This document shows positions 21,256-33,500 of a stretch of DNA of 64,000 bases, piece after piece (the stretch's first letter is position 1; every line of letters begins with the position of its first letter). A model generated the notes under the pieces. It was not told where the DNA came from. It was given only the letters and a program-made list of their open reading frames with translations, and did no database searches. The position numbers and the translations under genes were made by a program. The stretch is from Nematostella vectensis (lineage: Eukaryota; Cnidaria; Anthozoa; Actiniaria; Edwardsiidae). The stretch is from positions 17,806,887 through 17,870,886 of the forward strand of contig NC_064034.1 in NCBI RefSeq assembly GCF_932526225.1, in the 5' to 3' direction.

Positions 21256-24200
21256 TCACTGCTTGCTTCCTGTGAACAGGAATATGAATATAAGAAGATA
21301 AAGGTTAATTTTGGTAGTGAGTACCAACCGATGATAACTATGGTGTAAACACTACAACAATAAATGACTTACCTTTCCCCGCAATCTTGCGGTTAGCAGA
21401 GTCCCTTGAAGGACGCGGACATTCGACTGCCTCGATAAGTGCGACATCGACCTTGAGAAAATAAATAAGGTTAGAAGTGATGAATAATATATTATGTCAG
21501 AAATGAAGTTAAACACGTCATATTCAATGACTCCCTGAAAACACTAGTTTCACTAACGTTCCAAGTGATGGCCCTTCGCCGAAGCAAAAAAAAGTCCCCC
21601 TGTTTTCACAACGCCTACGCAGACCTTCTAGTTTTTCTACAGCTTGTCTGTTTAGTAATTGTCTTATACCAACCTTCATAAAATCTGCAATCTTAGCGTC
21701 ATCCCATCTCTTACGAAAAAGGCAGACCCTTTTCTTTTGACTCTTTGTCAGAGGCCATGGACACGTCACCTCGGTGACAGCTTTCAGGTTCCAGCCGTTG
21801 TCTTCAGCAATGTCCGGATCGCTCTTGGACTTCCTCTCCCAACAGACCTTTTGCTTATCTTCGTCCGTGAGCGGACAGTTCTCATAGATCTCTTCAACTT
21901 CTTCTATAGTTACCGTCAAGCTTTGTTCTGCTAACTGTTCTACCGCCTCTTTAGCCGACCATTCGTCTGCTTTTTGACGGCACACCAAGAACACTAAATC
22001 CTTATTGTTGAGTTTACACTTGGCGTTCAAACTCTCGTTGCGAGCTACTTGACGCCAAGCTCTCTCGATGTCTTCTTTGATGATGTAGCGAAATCCGATC
22101 TCGTCAACGCAGTTGTCTGGATTCTCTGGGTCATTCCTGTTTCCGGGCTGGAAATTCGCTTGCTCTTCTTGGTACAATTCGTTGAATGTCTTCTGTCCTC
22201 GCCCCTCTCGGCAGCTCCTGATTATACGTTGAGTTATCCTGTTTTTGGCCGTGTAACAGCTTACTGTGAACCCCACCCTGTTTAATGAAAAGTACATTGT
22301 ATCATTCTTATGGTACTCAACTTGAATACCATATTCAGGTTGGAATACCATACTCGTAAATAACAGCATAAGCACAATCAACACTCCCACAAAGGGAACT
22401 CCAATTCTCTTTAGTAAGGCATATAGGCCGGTATTCATCCATACATACTTGATAAGCTGTTCATCTAATTCTTTGGTCAAGTTGTACGTTTCGTTGAAGC
22501 CAGTGCTAGTTTTGATGTTATTGGTAAATTTCTTTATGGTATCTGCCACCTTCTTCATATCATCACTCCGTTTGGCCAGCTCAAAAACCATGATGCGGAC
22601 ATTATTTAAGGAATCCAAAAACGGTCGTTCCGTTAAATTTCCTCTGACAAAGTCCCAAGCCTGAAATGAAGAAGTAGTGAATGTCCAATTTCTATTATAT
22701 TGTAAGGATCCGAGTTCTTGAGTTTCTAGACCCACCAATGAATGAGAAAGTCCCAAGCCTGAAATAAGGAGATAGTAAATGTTCAAAGAAACCAATGTTA
22801 TTGTTATTGCAAGGTATGCCATCTGAGTTCTGGAGTTTCTAGACCTACCAATGTACAGCGCTAACACGCAGGTGACACTGGTGAAAGAGGAAGGTTGCGC
22901 TTTCCTTGAAAATATACCAGCATACACTACACAAAGCGATGAACAATTGAGACGAGCTTCTAAGCCAGTTAGCACCTATGCACGACTCTTGTACCAGGTC
23001 GCATCACAGGTACCCCAAGCTCACTATGTGTATGAAGAAATTATAGTGGTTCACGTTACGTTGTGTGTGTCTTGGTTTACAGTAAGCATATGAGATTGGA
23101 ATAAGCCGTTCACTTTACTACGAAATAAAATCCCGGGAAACAGAACAACGTAACTCTCGAAATGCAAGCCCAAATGGCTTCAAACTTTACCCAGACCATA
23201 TCTAAGACTCCACTGTCAGGTCAGACTAATTTTGAGAGATTTACGATTTTATTTCGTAGTAAAGTGAACGACTTATTCCAATGTCATATGTTTACTGTAA
23301 ACCTTGACACACACAACGTAACGTGAACCACTATAATTTATTCATACACACAGTAAGCTTGTGGTACCTGTGGTCGCATTTGGACCCTATGGCTCCCGGC
23401 TGTCCTTTGAGTAAGTCATTTACGGTGATTTTCTTGCAAGAGCAAAAGATAATCTTTCCCTTTTGACATTTTTTTGCATTTTGGATCTTGGCCTATCACG
23501 ACACAACTCCAGTCATTATACAAACCTCATTCATAATACCAAGGGCCTCGGTGATGTTAGCGATCTGTTCCTGAATCGCGGTATTGGCGAGGGTGACATT
23601 CCTAAGCGCTTGCAGTGCTTCGTCCTTTGTTTTGGTGCACTGCTGTTTATCATCAATCAACTTAAAAACCTGAAAACCTGGAATTTAACAAATTTCTCTT
23701 AGCTTCCAAGGTATGTACTCTTATAAGGGGCAGCGATGGTAAATCCGGTAGGTAGGTAAACCTTAGACTTGGCGAGGCCCCGAGAGCCGCGTTTCAGAAT
23801 TCGAGCCCGAGACTTTTGTAAAATTTCGAGTTCCGAGCCCTAGCTTTTCCAGTCTCTTAACAACCGAACCCGAGCTTTTTTTTCGAGCTTGTTTTCGGAT
23901 AACTTAGGTATGTCATAAACATCAGTTGAATAAAAGAATTAGTAGAGTTACAATACGATCTTGCTAAAGTAGCTAAAGTTTCTGTTTAAAGCGGAAAGGC
24001 TTTAACACGAAGTGGAAACCCGTAGCATGGTAACAACATAAAACAGATCGCGTTTAACAAAATCAGAGACTCTTAAAATCCGAGACTGTGGTACAAAAAA
24101 CGATGCTTCGATGCCCTAAAATTTTAGAAAAAACTTCGAGACCCTAAAATTTTAGAAAAAACTTCGAGATTTCGAGACTTTGCGAAATTTTTGCGAAACT

Positions 24201-27196
24201 TTTGAATTTCGAGGAACACATCGCTACTCCTCTTATACACCACGATATTTGTCACCTTATGATCAAAATGTTGTGGAGTCACGAGCCGCGTAGCAGTAAA
24301 TTTTGATCATGAGGGTACATACCACTGATAGCTATAGGAAGTTTGTTTTCTAACAAAAAAGACGAAAACATGTATTTAAAAAATCCAAACAGCACACGCT
24401 CTTTGAAGGTTTTTTTGGCTCCATTGCTTTATGTAAAGCTGCAAAGATTGTTCGTATGACTTATCTCGTGGTATGTCTTGGTATATTTGCTATAGCTAGC
24501 AATCGATCAGAGAGCGAGATTACGCGCAAGTGCTGTAAAACAAAACAATAACCAGGCGATTATAGAGAAGATATATGAGCCTGCAGCTCCATTATTTAAC
24601 TTGATACGGAATCAGTTTGTCCGTCTGTCGGTCTCTCTGTACGTTCTCCTAACTTACCCATGCTGGCGAAGTTGAGTCCAAGGGATAATCCATTTTTGAA
24701 GGCTTCGGCAATCTTAAAGGCTTTACTGAAGCGTGTGTTCAGTCGAGTCTTGGTGTTTCTTATTCGTGTCCTAAAGGCGCTTATAAATTTCCCGATTTTG
24801 GATTGTTTTACAATTGATGGTCCGTCGGACACAGAAACCTTGAGGCTGACGTGTTGTTCCGTCGACACCTGAGAAGATTAAGAAGTTGGTTGGCTGCCAA
24901 AATTATTTCATTTGATAATGCGACTCTATTGGCCCTTAAACATGTCGTTTATACGACCATGGGATTCTAATGACGTTCATATTTTTCAGTCAAATGACCA
25001 AGCGATTCCTAACAGATAGGATGTTTACGTTTGTACCTGGGATATTTTACTAGCGGCGTGTCGTTTACGAATGATCTTGGCAAGTCTTATCCCAGCAGGC
25101 ACAGCCAGGGCGAGGGCAGGAAAAGCGATGTTGAGCGCATTGTCCAGCTTTGACTGGTAAATTCCGAGAATCTCGGTATATAGGATATCCTCAGCTGTAT
25201 TGTTCTTCTCCTTCATTATTTTCTGTAAAATTTGACAAGTTTATTGGTGTGTTTCCCATGCGTAAGTAGTGTATGGCTGGAGTCCCCTCCCCGGAGTTAC
25301 GTGTATGGTTACGATAAAAGTTTTCAGGGATTTTCCTTCAAACTCTGAGTCTTTGCAAAGTTGGCTGCAGGAAGAAAAAATGGTGGAGAACCCGTGATAC
25401 CAGGAAAAGCGAAGGCAGGCATGTGAGACATGTTGTGGCGTTACACGGTGCTAGATCTTTGTTTCATGTGGGCTAGCTCAATACGTCTATTAGATATATA
25501 GATTTCTATATTAATATAACTTGCGTGGATCCATCGAATGGTTGGAAGGCGTTAAGACTTTAATGTGTAAAACATATACCGGGAGGGGAGTTTCTGGATT
25601 GTTTAATCCAAATCTTTTCTGCACCCACGAACACTCTATCCACTTCTGGCATAACCGAACTATTTACCTTGATCTCCGCCACTCCGTTATTCATGCTATT
25701 GCTTACGGACGGGTGGATAGACTTGATGTATCGTTCCTGTTCGTCGTCGATGTTTTTGAGTCGAAAAAGGACAGACTCAAAGTTATTAATATCTTTTCCA
25801 ATCCATAACTGCTCGTGCTCAGCTACGAGAAACAAGAATACAGGGTACAGGGCCTTAGCAGGGGACATGTATCCCCTCCCCAAATAATTCCAAAGCTATT
25901 TAATGTTAGTCCACCGATCAGTGATTTTCAGCGGGTTTTTCTTGTTTGTTTTAAGATAATGTGGTGCCCCAAATATTCATGCGCCCCCCCCCCCCCCCCC
26001 ATCTTTCTGTAAGGTGCGCGCACCTCATCATACGGTTTAGCACTGATCGGAGGAACCGATACGGTTGTAGGCTACAATATTGACCTGCATGAGCTGACCT
26101 GTCACGCCACTAACACATGGCGTGACATGTCACCGTTACATAGATCAGAACGACTGCATGGGAAAATCAGGCATTGCTGAGGAATGGTGTAAGATTAGAT
26201 TTGAGGAGGCTTGGGTCAAACTATATTGTCTTCGTGCCTACCTTGGAACTGTAAATTATCGGCCTGGTCACTAAGCTCTTTAAGTTCCTTCTTTCCGGCT
26301 TCAAATTGTTTCTCGTATTCGCATAGCTCAGGCTCCTGGAGCTCTCCACAGCAACCGTGAACAGCACTGTAAATTGCCGCAGACAACGACACTGCAGAGA
26401 GCACTAAATTTGCAACCTCGCCTCCAATTTTAAAACCCTTGAACACGGTACTTATCCAACCTGCAGTAGGAAATAGAATGGAATTTCTACGTGATCCTTA
26501 GGGTCTTTTGGGTAATGGTGTCTAGCTGACGAAGAGGACGCCATATTTTGGAAATTACCCAGAAGACCCTGGGAACAGGGTTGATGACATTTCACATTTT
26601 CTCGGTTGTCTCATGGCTTGGAAGGCGATATTTTTTCTCTACAGCTCTTCTGTTATTCACTTTACTTCATCAACAAAGCAGCTTTATTAAAAGATAATAC
26701 CTCTATAGACCAGATGTACAGAGATACAAACCTTTTTTCCCGGGGCTCTCATGTTCTTGCTTCTGTGGCTTTAGTTTCGGCACCTCGTTTTCTGTAGACA
26801 CGGTTTAGACAACAAATGAGTAAAAAGGATGCTACAGGGAGGGGTTATTCCACTTAATTCCTTCCCTCCACTTGGGTAATGGGTTCCTTTCGTGTGTAAC
26901 AAGTGAAAGAAATAAAGGGAAGGCGAACCAAAATTATAATGTTTTTTTCTTTCATTAAACTCCTCTTACAAGTTGAGTTTCTTTTCAGTAAGGCATTCAC
27001 CTTCGCTATTTTCGTCTTGTTCTGTTTCTAGATCGTCGGTATCGTCATCTTCATCCACTTTCTTCTCCGTATCCGTCTGAATGTAATCATGTTTAGATTT
27101 ATCGATGGGTCTCCGTTTGAACTTGGCTTCACTGAATTCTTGCAGAAGCAGAAGTACGCACAGAATGATGACGAGGCGTGAGCAAGGCCGCGCCAT
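21256..27196 (-). CDS. Family copy A: signal-peptide, TM protein with Cys-bracketed HTH-like repeats
   Basis: Not a family I recognise. Exons: 27001-27196 (signal peptide IILCVLLLLQEFSEA, then acidic DEDDDTDDLETEQDE), 26732-26791, 26242-26460 (hydrophobic helix VANLVLSAVSLSAAIYSAV, then charged helix), 25668-25853, 25037-25222 (LNIAFPALALAVPAG), 24658-24868 (basic), 23526-23677 (coiled-coil-like), 21674-22660, 21373-21451, 21256-21269; about 762 residues. The large exon holds NLTE and NETY glycosylation sites, a TM segment VGVLIVLMLLFTSMVF, then repeats of the form Cys-Pro-Leu-Thr...Val-Cys...Ile-Ala...Val-x-x-x-Cys. All phases agree except at the border into 25668-25853. N-glycosylation sites before the TM suggest a type I topology. 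All exons except the seventh to ninth match copies B and C one for one; here those are a single open exon. Confidence 0.65.
22741..22760 (-). pseudogene. Truncated duplicate of the start of exon 7, copy A
   Basis: About 100 bases upstream (gene sense) of the intact exon 7 is a second acceptor plus the first five codons of the other exon version (AWDFL, as in copies B and C), then unrelated sequence. The surrounding 22651-22860 is an imperfect tandem duplication of exon start plus intron, including GAGTTTCTAGACCYACCAAT twice. Confidence 0.6.
23005..23372. mobile_element. Long-TIR MITE with 7-bp target duplication
   Basis: Ends CACAGGTACC and GGTACCTGTG; inverted arms of over 100 bp (including TTATAGTGGTTCACGTTACG). 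GTCGCAT flanks it at 22998-23004 and 23373-23379. Copy C has the uninterrupted site (CAGGTCGCATTTGGACC near 50159-50175), a direct view of the empty target. Lies in intron 6 of copy A. Confidence 0.85.
23727..24230. mobile_element. Short-TIR element in copy A intron 5
   Basis: Termini GGGGCAGCGATGG and, in complement, GGAGTAGCGATGT, flanked by TCTTATAA (23719-23726) and TCTTATAC (24231-24238), an 8-bp duplication with one mismatch. Interior rich in TTTCGAG-type motifs and a short tandem repeat of CCTAAAATTTTAGAAAAAAC. Absent from copies B and C. hAT-like by duplication length. Confidence 0.6.
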
Positions 27197-29111
27197 GTTT
27201 CCAGCTTATCCTAGATGTATAATTGACAACGTACTTTTAATTATTTAAAAGTCTTTCTTTAATTTCAGGTTTTACAAAAGACTTCCTCTATTTTGCGCAA
27301 ACAGGAGGGCCAAGGAAATAGGAAAATATACCTGAGCGTGCTTACCTTGAGAACCAATTATAATGCAGAATTTTTCGCCTCTACCGAAAAGGAATAAAGA
27401 AATGCTTTTCGAAATAAAAGAATACGAGGATTCTTTTCGATTGAATTTGTGAACGACTAGCACATTCGGGGTGATGGACTGTAGATAAATTTGTATCCGA
27501 AGCTCTGAATGACCTGAATCTCTAGTAACCGCGAATTATTTCGGTGTTGAACTTTTATCTTGAGGTCGTGAAGGAGTGGCCAATGTAATAATCCTTTAAT
27601 ATCGTAACGATATTGAATATCTTATTTTGTCACAAGACAAGCCTCTTTTCTGATAGTCTTTAGAGCTCGTAGCCATCTTATTATCGTTAGAGAAGAGTTT
27701 TGGCACTATAAGGTTGTATCTGGCTGAAACCCGCTGTTCTCGGGTTTGAATTCTTCCTTTTAAAAATCTTTCTTTGTGGGAGCACGAACTTGAAGAATTT
27801 AAAATTCGTATTTATGTCTTCAAAATTTCGCATTTTTGGTCTTAAGCCAATAAAATTTGATTGATTACGCCCTTTTCCTACACAAGTGAACGGATTTTGG
27901 ATCCTTGGCGGACGGTGGCTGTACTCGTGCATTATAGTTCTCTTAACGTTATTGCTTACGTTAGAACCGACATACTTACCTTGTTAGGGAAACGCTTAGT
28001 TTTGGTGAAGTTACCAACAGTCAAAGAACCCAAGTCACAGAAGCTTATTCATTAACCGAAAGGAGTGACCTGTGACTGAAGACTTCCTAAATTAAAAACG
28101 AAGAACTTTTGACGTTTGTTTGCCTGAATCATTTATTATTTAGTCACCACTTTCGCTTAATGTCGTCTAAATTTTCTATTATTATTATTTTTTAGTTGTA
28201 ATTGAATCACTCGTTTCAAATGTCCCATGGTTTTTATTTATTACACGTCCAATTGTAATTTACGTTTGTTTTAGAAAAAAACATTTATTGCAACATTTGT
28301 AAAAATGTGTCTGTCTGAAGATTGTTTGATTTGGACATAATTATTAACATGTTAACCGTCAATTTCATGGTGTATGCCGTGTCATGCCAATGAAAACTTT
28401 TTCTACTTCTAATTGCCTTAAAGCGCTGAGCAAACATGATTTTATTTCGAGGTTGTTTAGATATGTAGAATATGAGCAATTCCACAAAAGCCTAACAGTG
28501 TTAGATATATCTATAGATAGGATGATCTTGGATCTCTGATACTGCGCCCCTTGAACGTTCAACACGCGTCGACCTTAGCCCTTTATCAAATATTTGCGTT
28601 TTCTTCTTTGTAATTGCCCTGGTGGTACCAGTGTGGGCGACACGGTATGTCGCTAACAAGGCAGAGCCCAAAATTCTGAGGGTTGTCCAATACCCTGAAA
28701 AATTTATGCATGTCATTGTCTGAAACAATTTAGGCCACTGGAGCGTATCAGAGAACGATTTAAAACAATGGGAACAATGCCAAGAGAAAAAGGCCATGTA
28801 TACATTTTAACAGGGTATCAGACTGGTATGCTTGGCTTTTTATCCATTTTTTACAGTGCTTGACGCATTCATGGTAAGTCATTATCTGTGTTACGGTGTT
28901 GTTTTGAAAAGCAGGGTCACCAGTAGAACAAACAGTGGGGATGTCGGTTAATCGACTTAACATCTCGGACACAGCCTTGAAAGCCTCACGTCACTCAAAC
29001 TTCTTCAGGTGCATACCCAATATTTCCTGGGGGGAGAGGGGAGAGGACATTCATTGGTATCATATGGAAGAAATGATAACTTTTTAGCTGACAAGTGGAG
29101 AGTGTGCGTTG

Positions 29112-29215
29112 TGAAAGCAAGGCAAGAAACTCCTGTATTTAGGCACCATGTCCGTAAGCCATCAGGCTGGAGATATGCATTAAGTCTGAACGTCGAACCT
29201 TTGAGAATCTTTTGG
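29112..29215 (-). pseudogene. Fragment of the WD40/SOCS gene
   Basis: About 100 bases match the WD40/SOCS gene at about 57764-57870. The frame reads LNAYLQPDGLRTWCLNTGVS where the gene reads LNAYLQPDGLRTWYQNTEVS. The match stops abruptly on both sides and there is no gene context. Confidence 0.75.
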
Positions 29216-29273
29216 GATCTTATAACGTTATGGTTTACCGGTGAGTTGTGCTGGAAATTAGGACAGGCCCGTA

Positions 29274-29628
29274 GCCAAGGGGGGTTCGGACAAACCTCCC
29301 CCCCCCCCCCCCACACACACACACCCGGCTTAAAGGTCCGCTCAGAGAAAACAAAAAACATATAACGTTTGGATGGATTACCGTGCACATCAATATGTCT
29401 TTAAAATGACTAAAAAATTTTTTTTTTAAATAATCATCTTGATGATTATCGCTATATGTTAAAAAGCACCCTATTAAGGGAGCTTTAAAATATATTCTAA
29501 ATAAAAGATTGAATTTATTTGAAGTATTGATTGCCTAATGTAAAGGCGAGGGGAGGGGTATACCGGAAATTTGGTCCGCTGAAATGAAAAAACGAACCAC
29601 CCCGCTCTAAATCCTGGCTACGGGACTG
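29274..29628. mobile_element. CAGGCCCGTA-type element
   Basis: Left end CAGGCCCGTAGCCAAGGG with long C/CA tracts, right end CCTGGCTACGGGACTG. Flanks TAGGA and TAGGT. Non-coding. Confidence 0.55.
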
Positions 29629-29667
29629 TAGGTAATCACTTACTCCATAGATTGAATTTTGTTTAGT

Positions 29668-30012
29668 CAGGCCCGTACCCAGGGGGGGTGCGGAGGGTGC
29701 GAACGCACCCCCCCCCCTCCTCCCACGCACACAACGGCCGGAAGTCCATTTTCGGTTTTTCAATAGGGCAATAGACGTGCTGTTTGTCAAAAAAACTATA
29801 AAGCATAAGCTCTGGTATGGCATCACTCTGGTAAGCCATCAATCAATAAGTCAGACTTTTTTTGTAGCCAAATCCGACGATAAACGTCCCTTGGAGATCA
29901 ATGAAAGGCATAAAAAATCTATTTTTGTTCTTTCGGGGGTGGTCAGGCTTATATCAGAAAACTTGCTCCCTCCCCCCCCCTCCCCCCAGAGAAAAACCTG
30001 TGTATGGGCCTG
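29668..30012. mobile_element. CAGGCCCGTA-type element, second
   Basis: Left end CAGGCCCGTACCCAGGGG, right end CCTGTGTATGGGCCTG, flanked by TTAGT on both sides (5-bp duplication). It carries G and C tracts. Only 39 bases separate it from the preceding element. Confidence 0.6.
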
Positions 30013-30595
30013 TTAGTGCAGAATGTTCGGTACAAATGCATACTTTTCAGCTGGGGGTTTATACTCGTAATGGTGAAGGCGAAGACCGCAAAAACAATAA
30101 ATGATTATTACATGTCTACTAATTAAAACTTGTTCTTACCACGGCTGTGCATACTGAGGCAGTTCGAGAAGAAGCAGATGTATTCTCTCTGATTTTCACT
30201 AATTCTAATCAATGAGTTGATTACGCATTCAAGAGAGTTCTCTTTTATTTCTGATGTTGCACTATTGGTAAGGTGAACGAAGTGAAATCCATATATGCAG
30301 GCGCGAGTCCAGAGGGAGGGACACCACTATGCTCATGTGACGAGATGGGTTCGACTCCGGTTGACCCCTTTGTTGGTAGTTAAGAAGACGGTTAATTTTA
30401 TGTATGTATTTGAATAAAAAAGTTTCTAGATGTATCTAGTGACCTATTTCTAGGGCTAAGGATGCCCATTTGAACTTAATTGACCCGTGATCAATGAATT
30501 CCAACTCTGGACCCCACTATGCGTTTTTTTTTCTAGACACGCCCCTGATATGCGATTACATAGTGTTTTAATAAAGATTCTACGTTCGTCTTATT

Positions 30596-33500
30596 TCATT
30601 CCTCGCGTCTCTGCTTGCTTCCTGTGAACAAACGCAAATGAAGATAATAAGATAAAAGATAAATAAACTATGGTGTTAATCACAATGACACACTTGGGAG
30701 TGCGATAGTTTTACCAATTTAATCGGAAATTCCGGAATGAGAACCAAGTTTTTCCGGAATACCATAATGGTAAGAAAAAGTTTCCTATATTTCAGAATTT
30801 CCGGGATGATTTATGCACCATTTGCTCCTCCACCCAGAAATTCTACTTTTATGCTCCTGGGTATTAGTTGCCGATGGGGGCCTCGGTCAAATATTCTATG
30901 GAAAACTGCAAATGGTACACGATTTTCCGGAATTTCTCTCAAGCAATACTCTCAAGCAATTTTTCTCAAGCATTTCTCTCAAGAAATTCCATATTTTCCG
31001 GAAATTTTCCAGTGGGAGGAATCTGTACCATATACAAAATAACCAGAAGTACCGGAATTTCCGATTAAATGGTAAACAAGACCCACCTTTATCCGCGATC
31101 TTGTGGTCAGCGGAGTCCCGGGAAGGACGCGGACATTCGACTGCCTTGATAAGTGCGACATCGACCTTGAGAAAATAAAACGGCATATCCTTAATATTAT
31201 AAGCGTTACGTCTGTCGGGAAAACGTTTTTGATTGGTCGAGCGGTATGGGTCATCAACCTGCACAAACTTTTGAACGAGAATTCTTGCAGGCGCAAGATA
31301 AACATTCCAAAAACCCTTAGTTTGTAGTATTCGGAAAACTCACTAACTGTGCGAGATATCTAATTATATCGACATGCCTGGAGATAAGGGCATGAATCTG
31401 TTCTAAAGGCAAAAGTTTAGTGTAAAGAAACAAGCAATGTTTGTCTGATGATGGGGAAGGTCAATGGATTAAAAATCGAATTGTGTTTTAACAAGTGTCG
31501 CCTAGAAATCATAATTTATGCCCGGAATAGGATATGCTTAGGAAGTTCATTCAATAACTTGATTTTTGGCCTCCTGAAATGTGTCTGATAATACAAATGA
31601 AGATATAGATTGGGTTGCTTGCGTCGAGAAAGTTTAGCAAAGACGTATTTCGCTAGGGTACGAGAATTATGTAAAAGACGTCATGTTAGCTAGGGATATG
31701 CTCAAGAACTTGGTTTTAGGACTTTTAAAATGTGTCTATCATAATTTCTTCGCCTGAGTTAAGTAAGAAAAGCAAACACATGAAACGTGTTCCACAGCTA
31801 GACATCGAAGCTGAACTGTATGTTGATGAATTTGAAAACGGAGGCACTGTATGTTGGATTTGATTTACATGAGATATCTATTTTTTGAAAAATATGAACT
31901 AAGTTGTTGAAGACTGTTGCATAAATACTTAAAGTGATTACAAATAACTCAAATAATTATTCTTTTTTTTGTTTTTAACGTTTATTAATATACTTTATAG
32001 ACCCAGCAAAAAGTGAATCTAGAAATATATTTTTTTGTAAAATAAGCTCTTCTGTTTTACATTTACTATCAACACAAGGTGACGGTTCCTGTTCTGGTAA
32101 GTAATAAATACGTTATGTTATAAATCAAGTTATACAAGTTTTATTCAATGACTCCCCGAAAACACTGTTTTCGCTAAAGTTCCGAGTGATGGCCTTTTGC
32201 CTAAGCAAAAAGAGTCCCCCTGTTTCCACAACGCCTACGCCTACTTTTTCCACGGGCGCCCCAAGTTCAGTGGTCTTCTCGTATGAAACCGCTTCGATAC
32301 TAAGTTTATATATGTACATAGAAACGTATTAAAAAATAAAATAATTAGTTGTGGATTTTGGTGTATAATAAAGGCTGAAGTGTTACAAAAAGTCTCTGTG
32401 TCGTTTTGTTTCCCATTTGAGCCGTTTTGGGAGTTCAAAAGAGGGTCCGCCAATACCTATCGGCGGACCCTCCTCTGAGGGTCTGAACTTGGGGCGCCTG
32501 TGGTTTTTCCACAGGTCGCCTGTTAAAAAGTTGCCTTTCCAAATATACAAACCTTCATGAAACCTGCAATCTTAGTGTCATCCCATCCTTTCTCTCGAAA
32601 AAGGCAGACCCTTTTCTTCTGACTCTCTGTCAGAGGCCATGGACACGTCACCTCGGTGACAGCTTCCAGGTTCCAGCCGTTGTCTTCAGCAATGTCCTGA
32701 TCGCTCTTGGACTTCCTCTCCGAACAGACCTGTTGCTTATCTTCGTCCGTGAGCGGACAGTTCTCATAGATCTCTTCAACTTCTTCTTTAGTTACCGTCA
32801 ATCTTTGTTTAGTTAAGCGTTCTACCGCCTTTTGAGCCGACCACCCCTCTGCTTTCTCACGGCACACCAAGAACACTAAATCCTTATTGTTGAGTTTACA
32901 CTTGGCGTTCAAACTCTCGTTGCGAGCTACTTGACGCCAAGCTCTCTCGATGTCTACTTTACGGATGTAGCGAAATCCGATCTTGTCACAGCAGTTGTCT
33001 GGATTCTCTGGGTCATTCTTGTCTCCAGGCTGGAAGTTTGCTTGCTCTTCTTGGTACAACTCGTCGAATGTCTTCCGCCCTCGCCCCTCTCGGCAACTCC
33101 TGATTATACGTTGAGTTATTCTGTTTTTGGCCGTGTAACAGCTTACGGTGAACCCCACCCTGTTTGATGAAAAGTACACTGGAAATGTATTATTCTTAAT
33201 TGTATTCAGGGGGAAAGGGGGAGGGCTTCTTTATTCCAATAAATTAAGATGAAATCTATATGACATAAAAATCTCCTGTATTAATTTGTTTATAAACTGC
33301 ACTCTATGTCTTGCACTCTTGAAATTGTACCCCTGACCCAAGAAATTATTTATCCGCACCTGCAAGACCTCAACTTCTTTAAAGTAGGATCTCTCATTTA
33401 AACAATTTTTTTATTTCGGAACGGATGCCGTAATGAAGCGTACCCGGACGACATTATCCACTCTCCTTTTGAGAATAATAATAGCAAAAAGAACCTACCA

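Larger units (their letters stand above)
27197..30595. other. Spacer between copies A and B
   Basis: 27200-28300 is the upstream region of copy A and matches the upstream regions of B (about 37600-38760) and C (about 54700-55580), for example TTTGCCTGAATCATTTATTA. 28500-28640 matches 39065-39215. 28900-29100 matches about 47850-48070 and 56270-56460. 29112-29215 is a WD40-gene fragment. Two CAGGCCCGTA elements follow. 30125-30260 is the exon-like stretch also seen left of copy A. GGTTCGACTCC near 30349 resembles a pol III B box but no complete SINE was seen. Confidence 0.55.
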
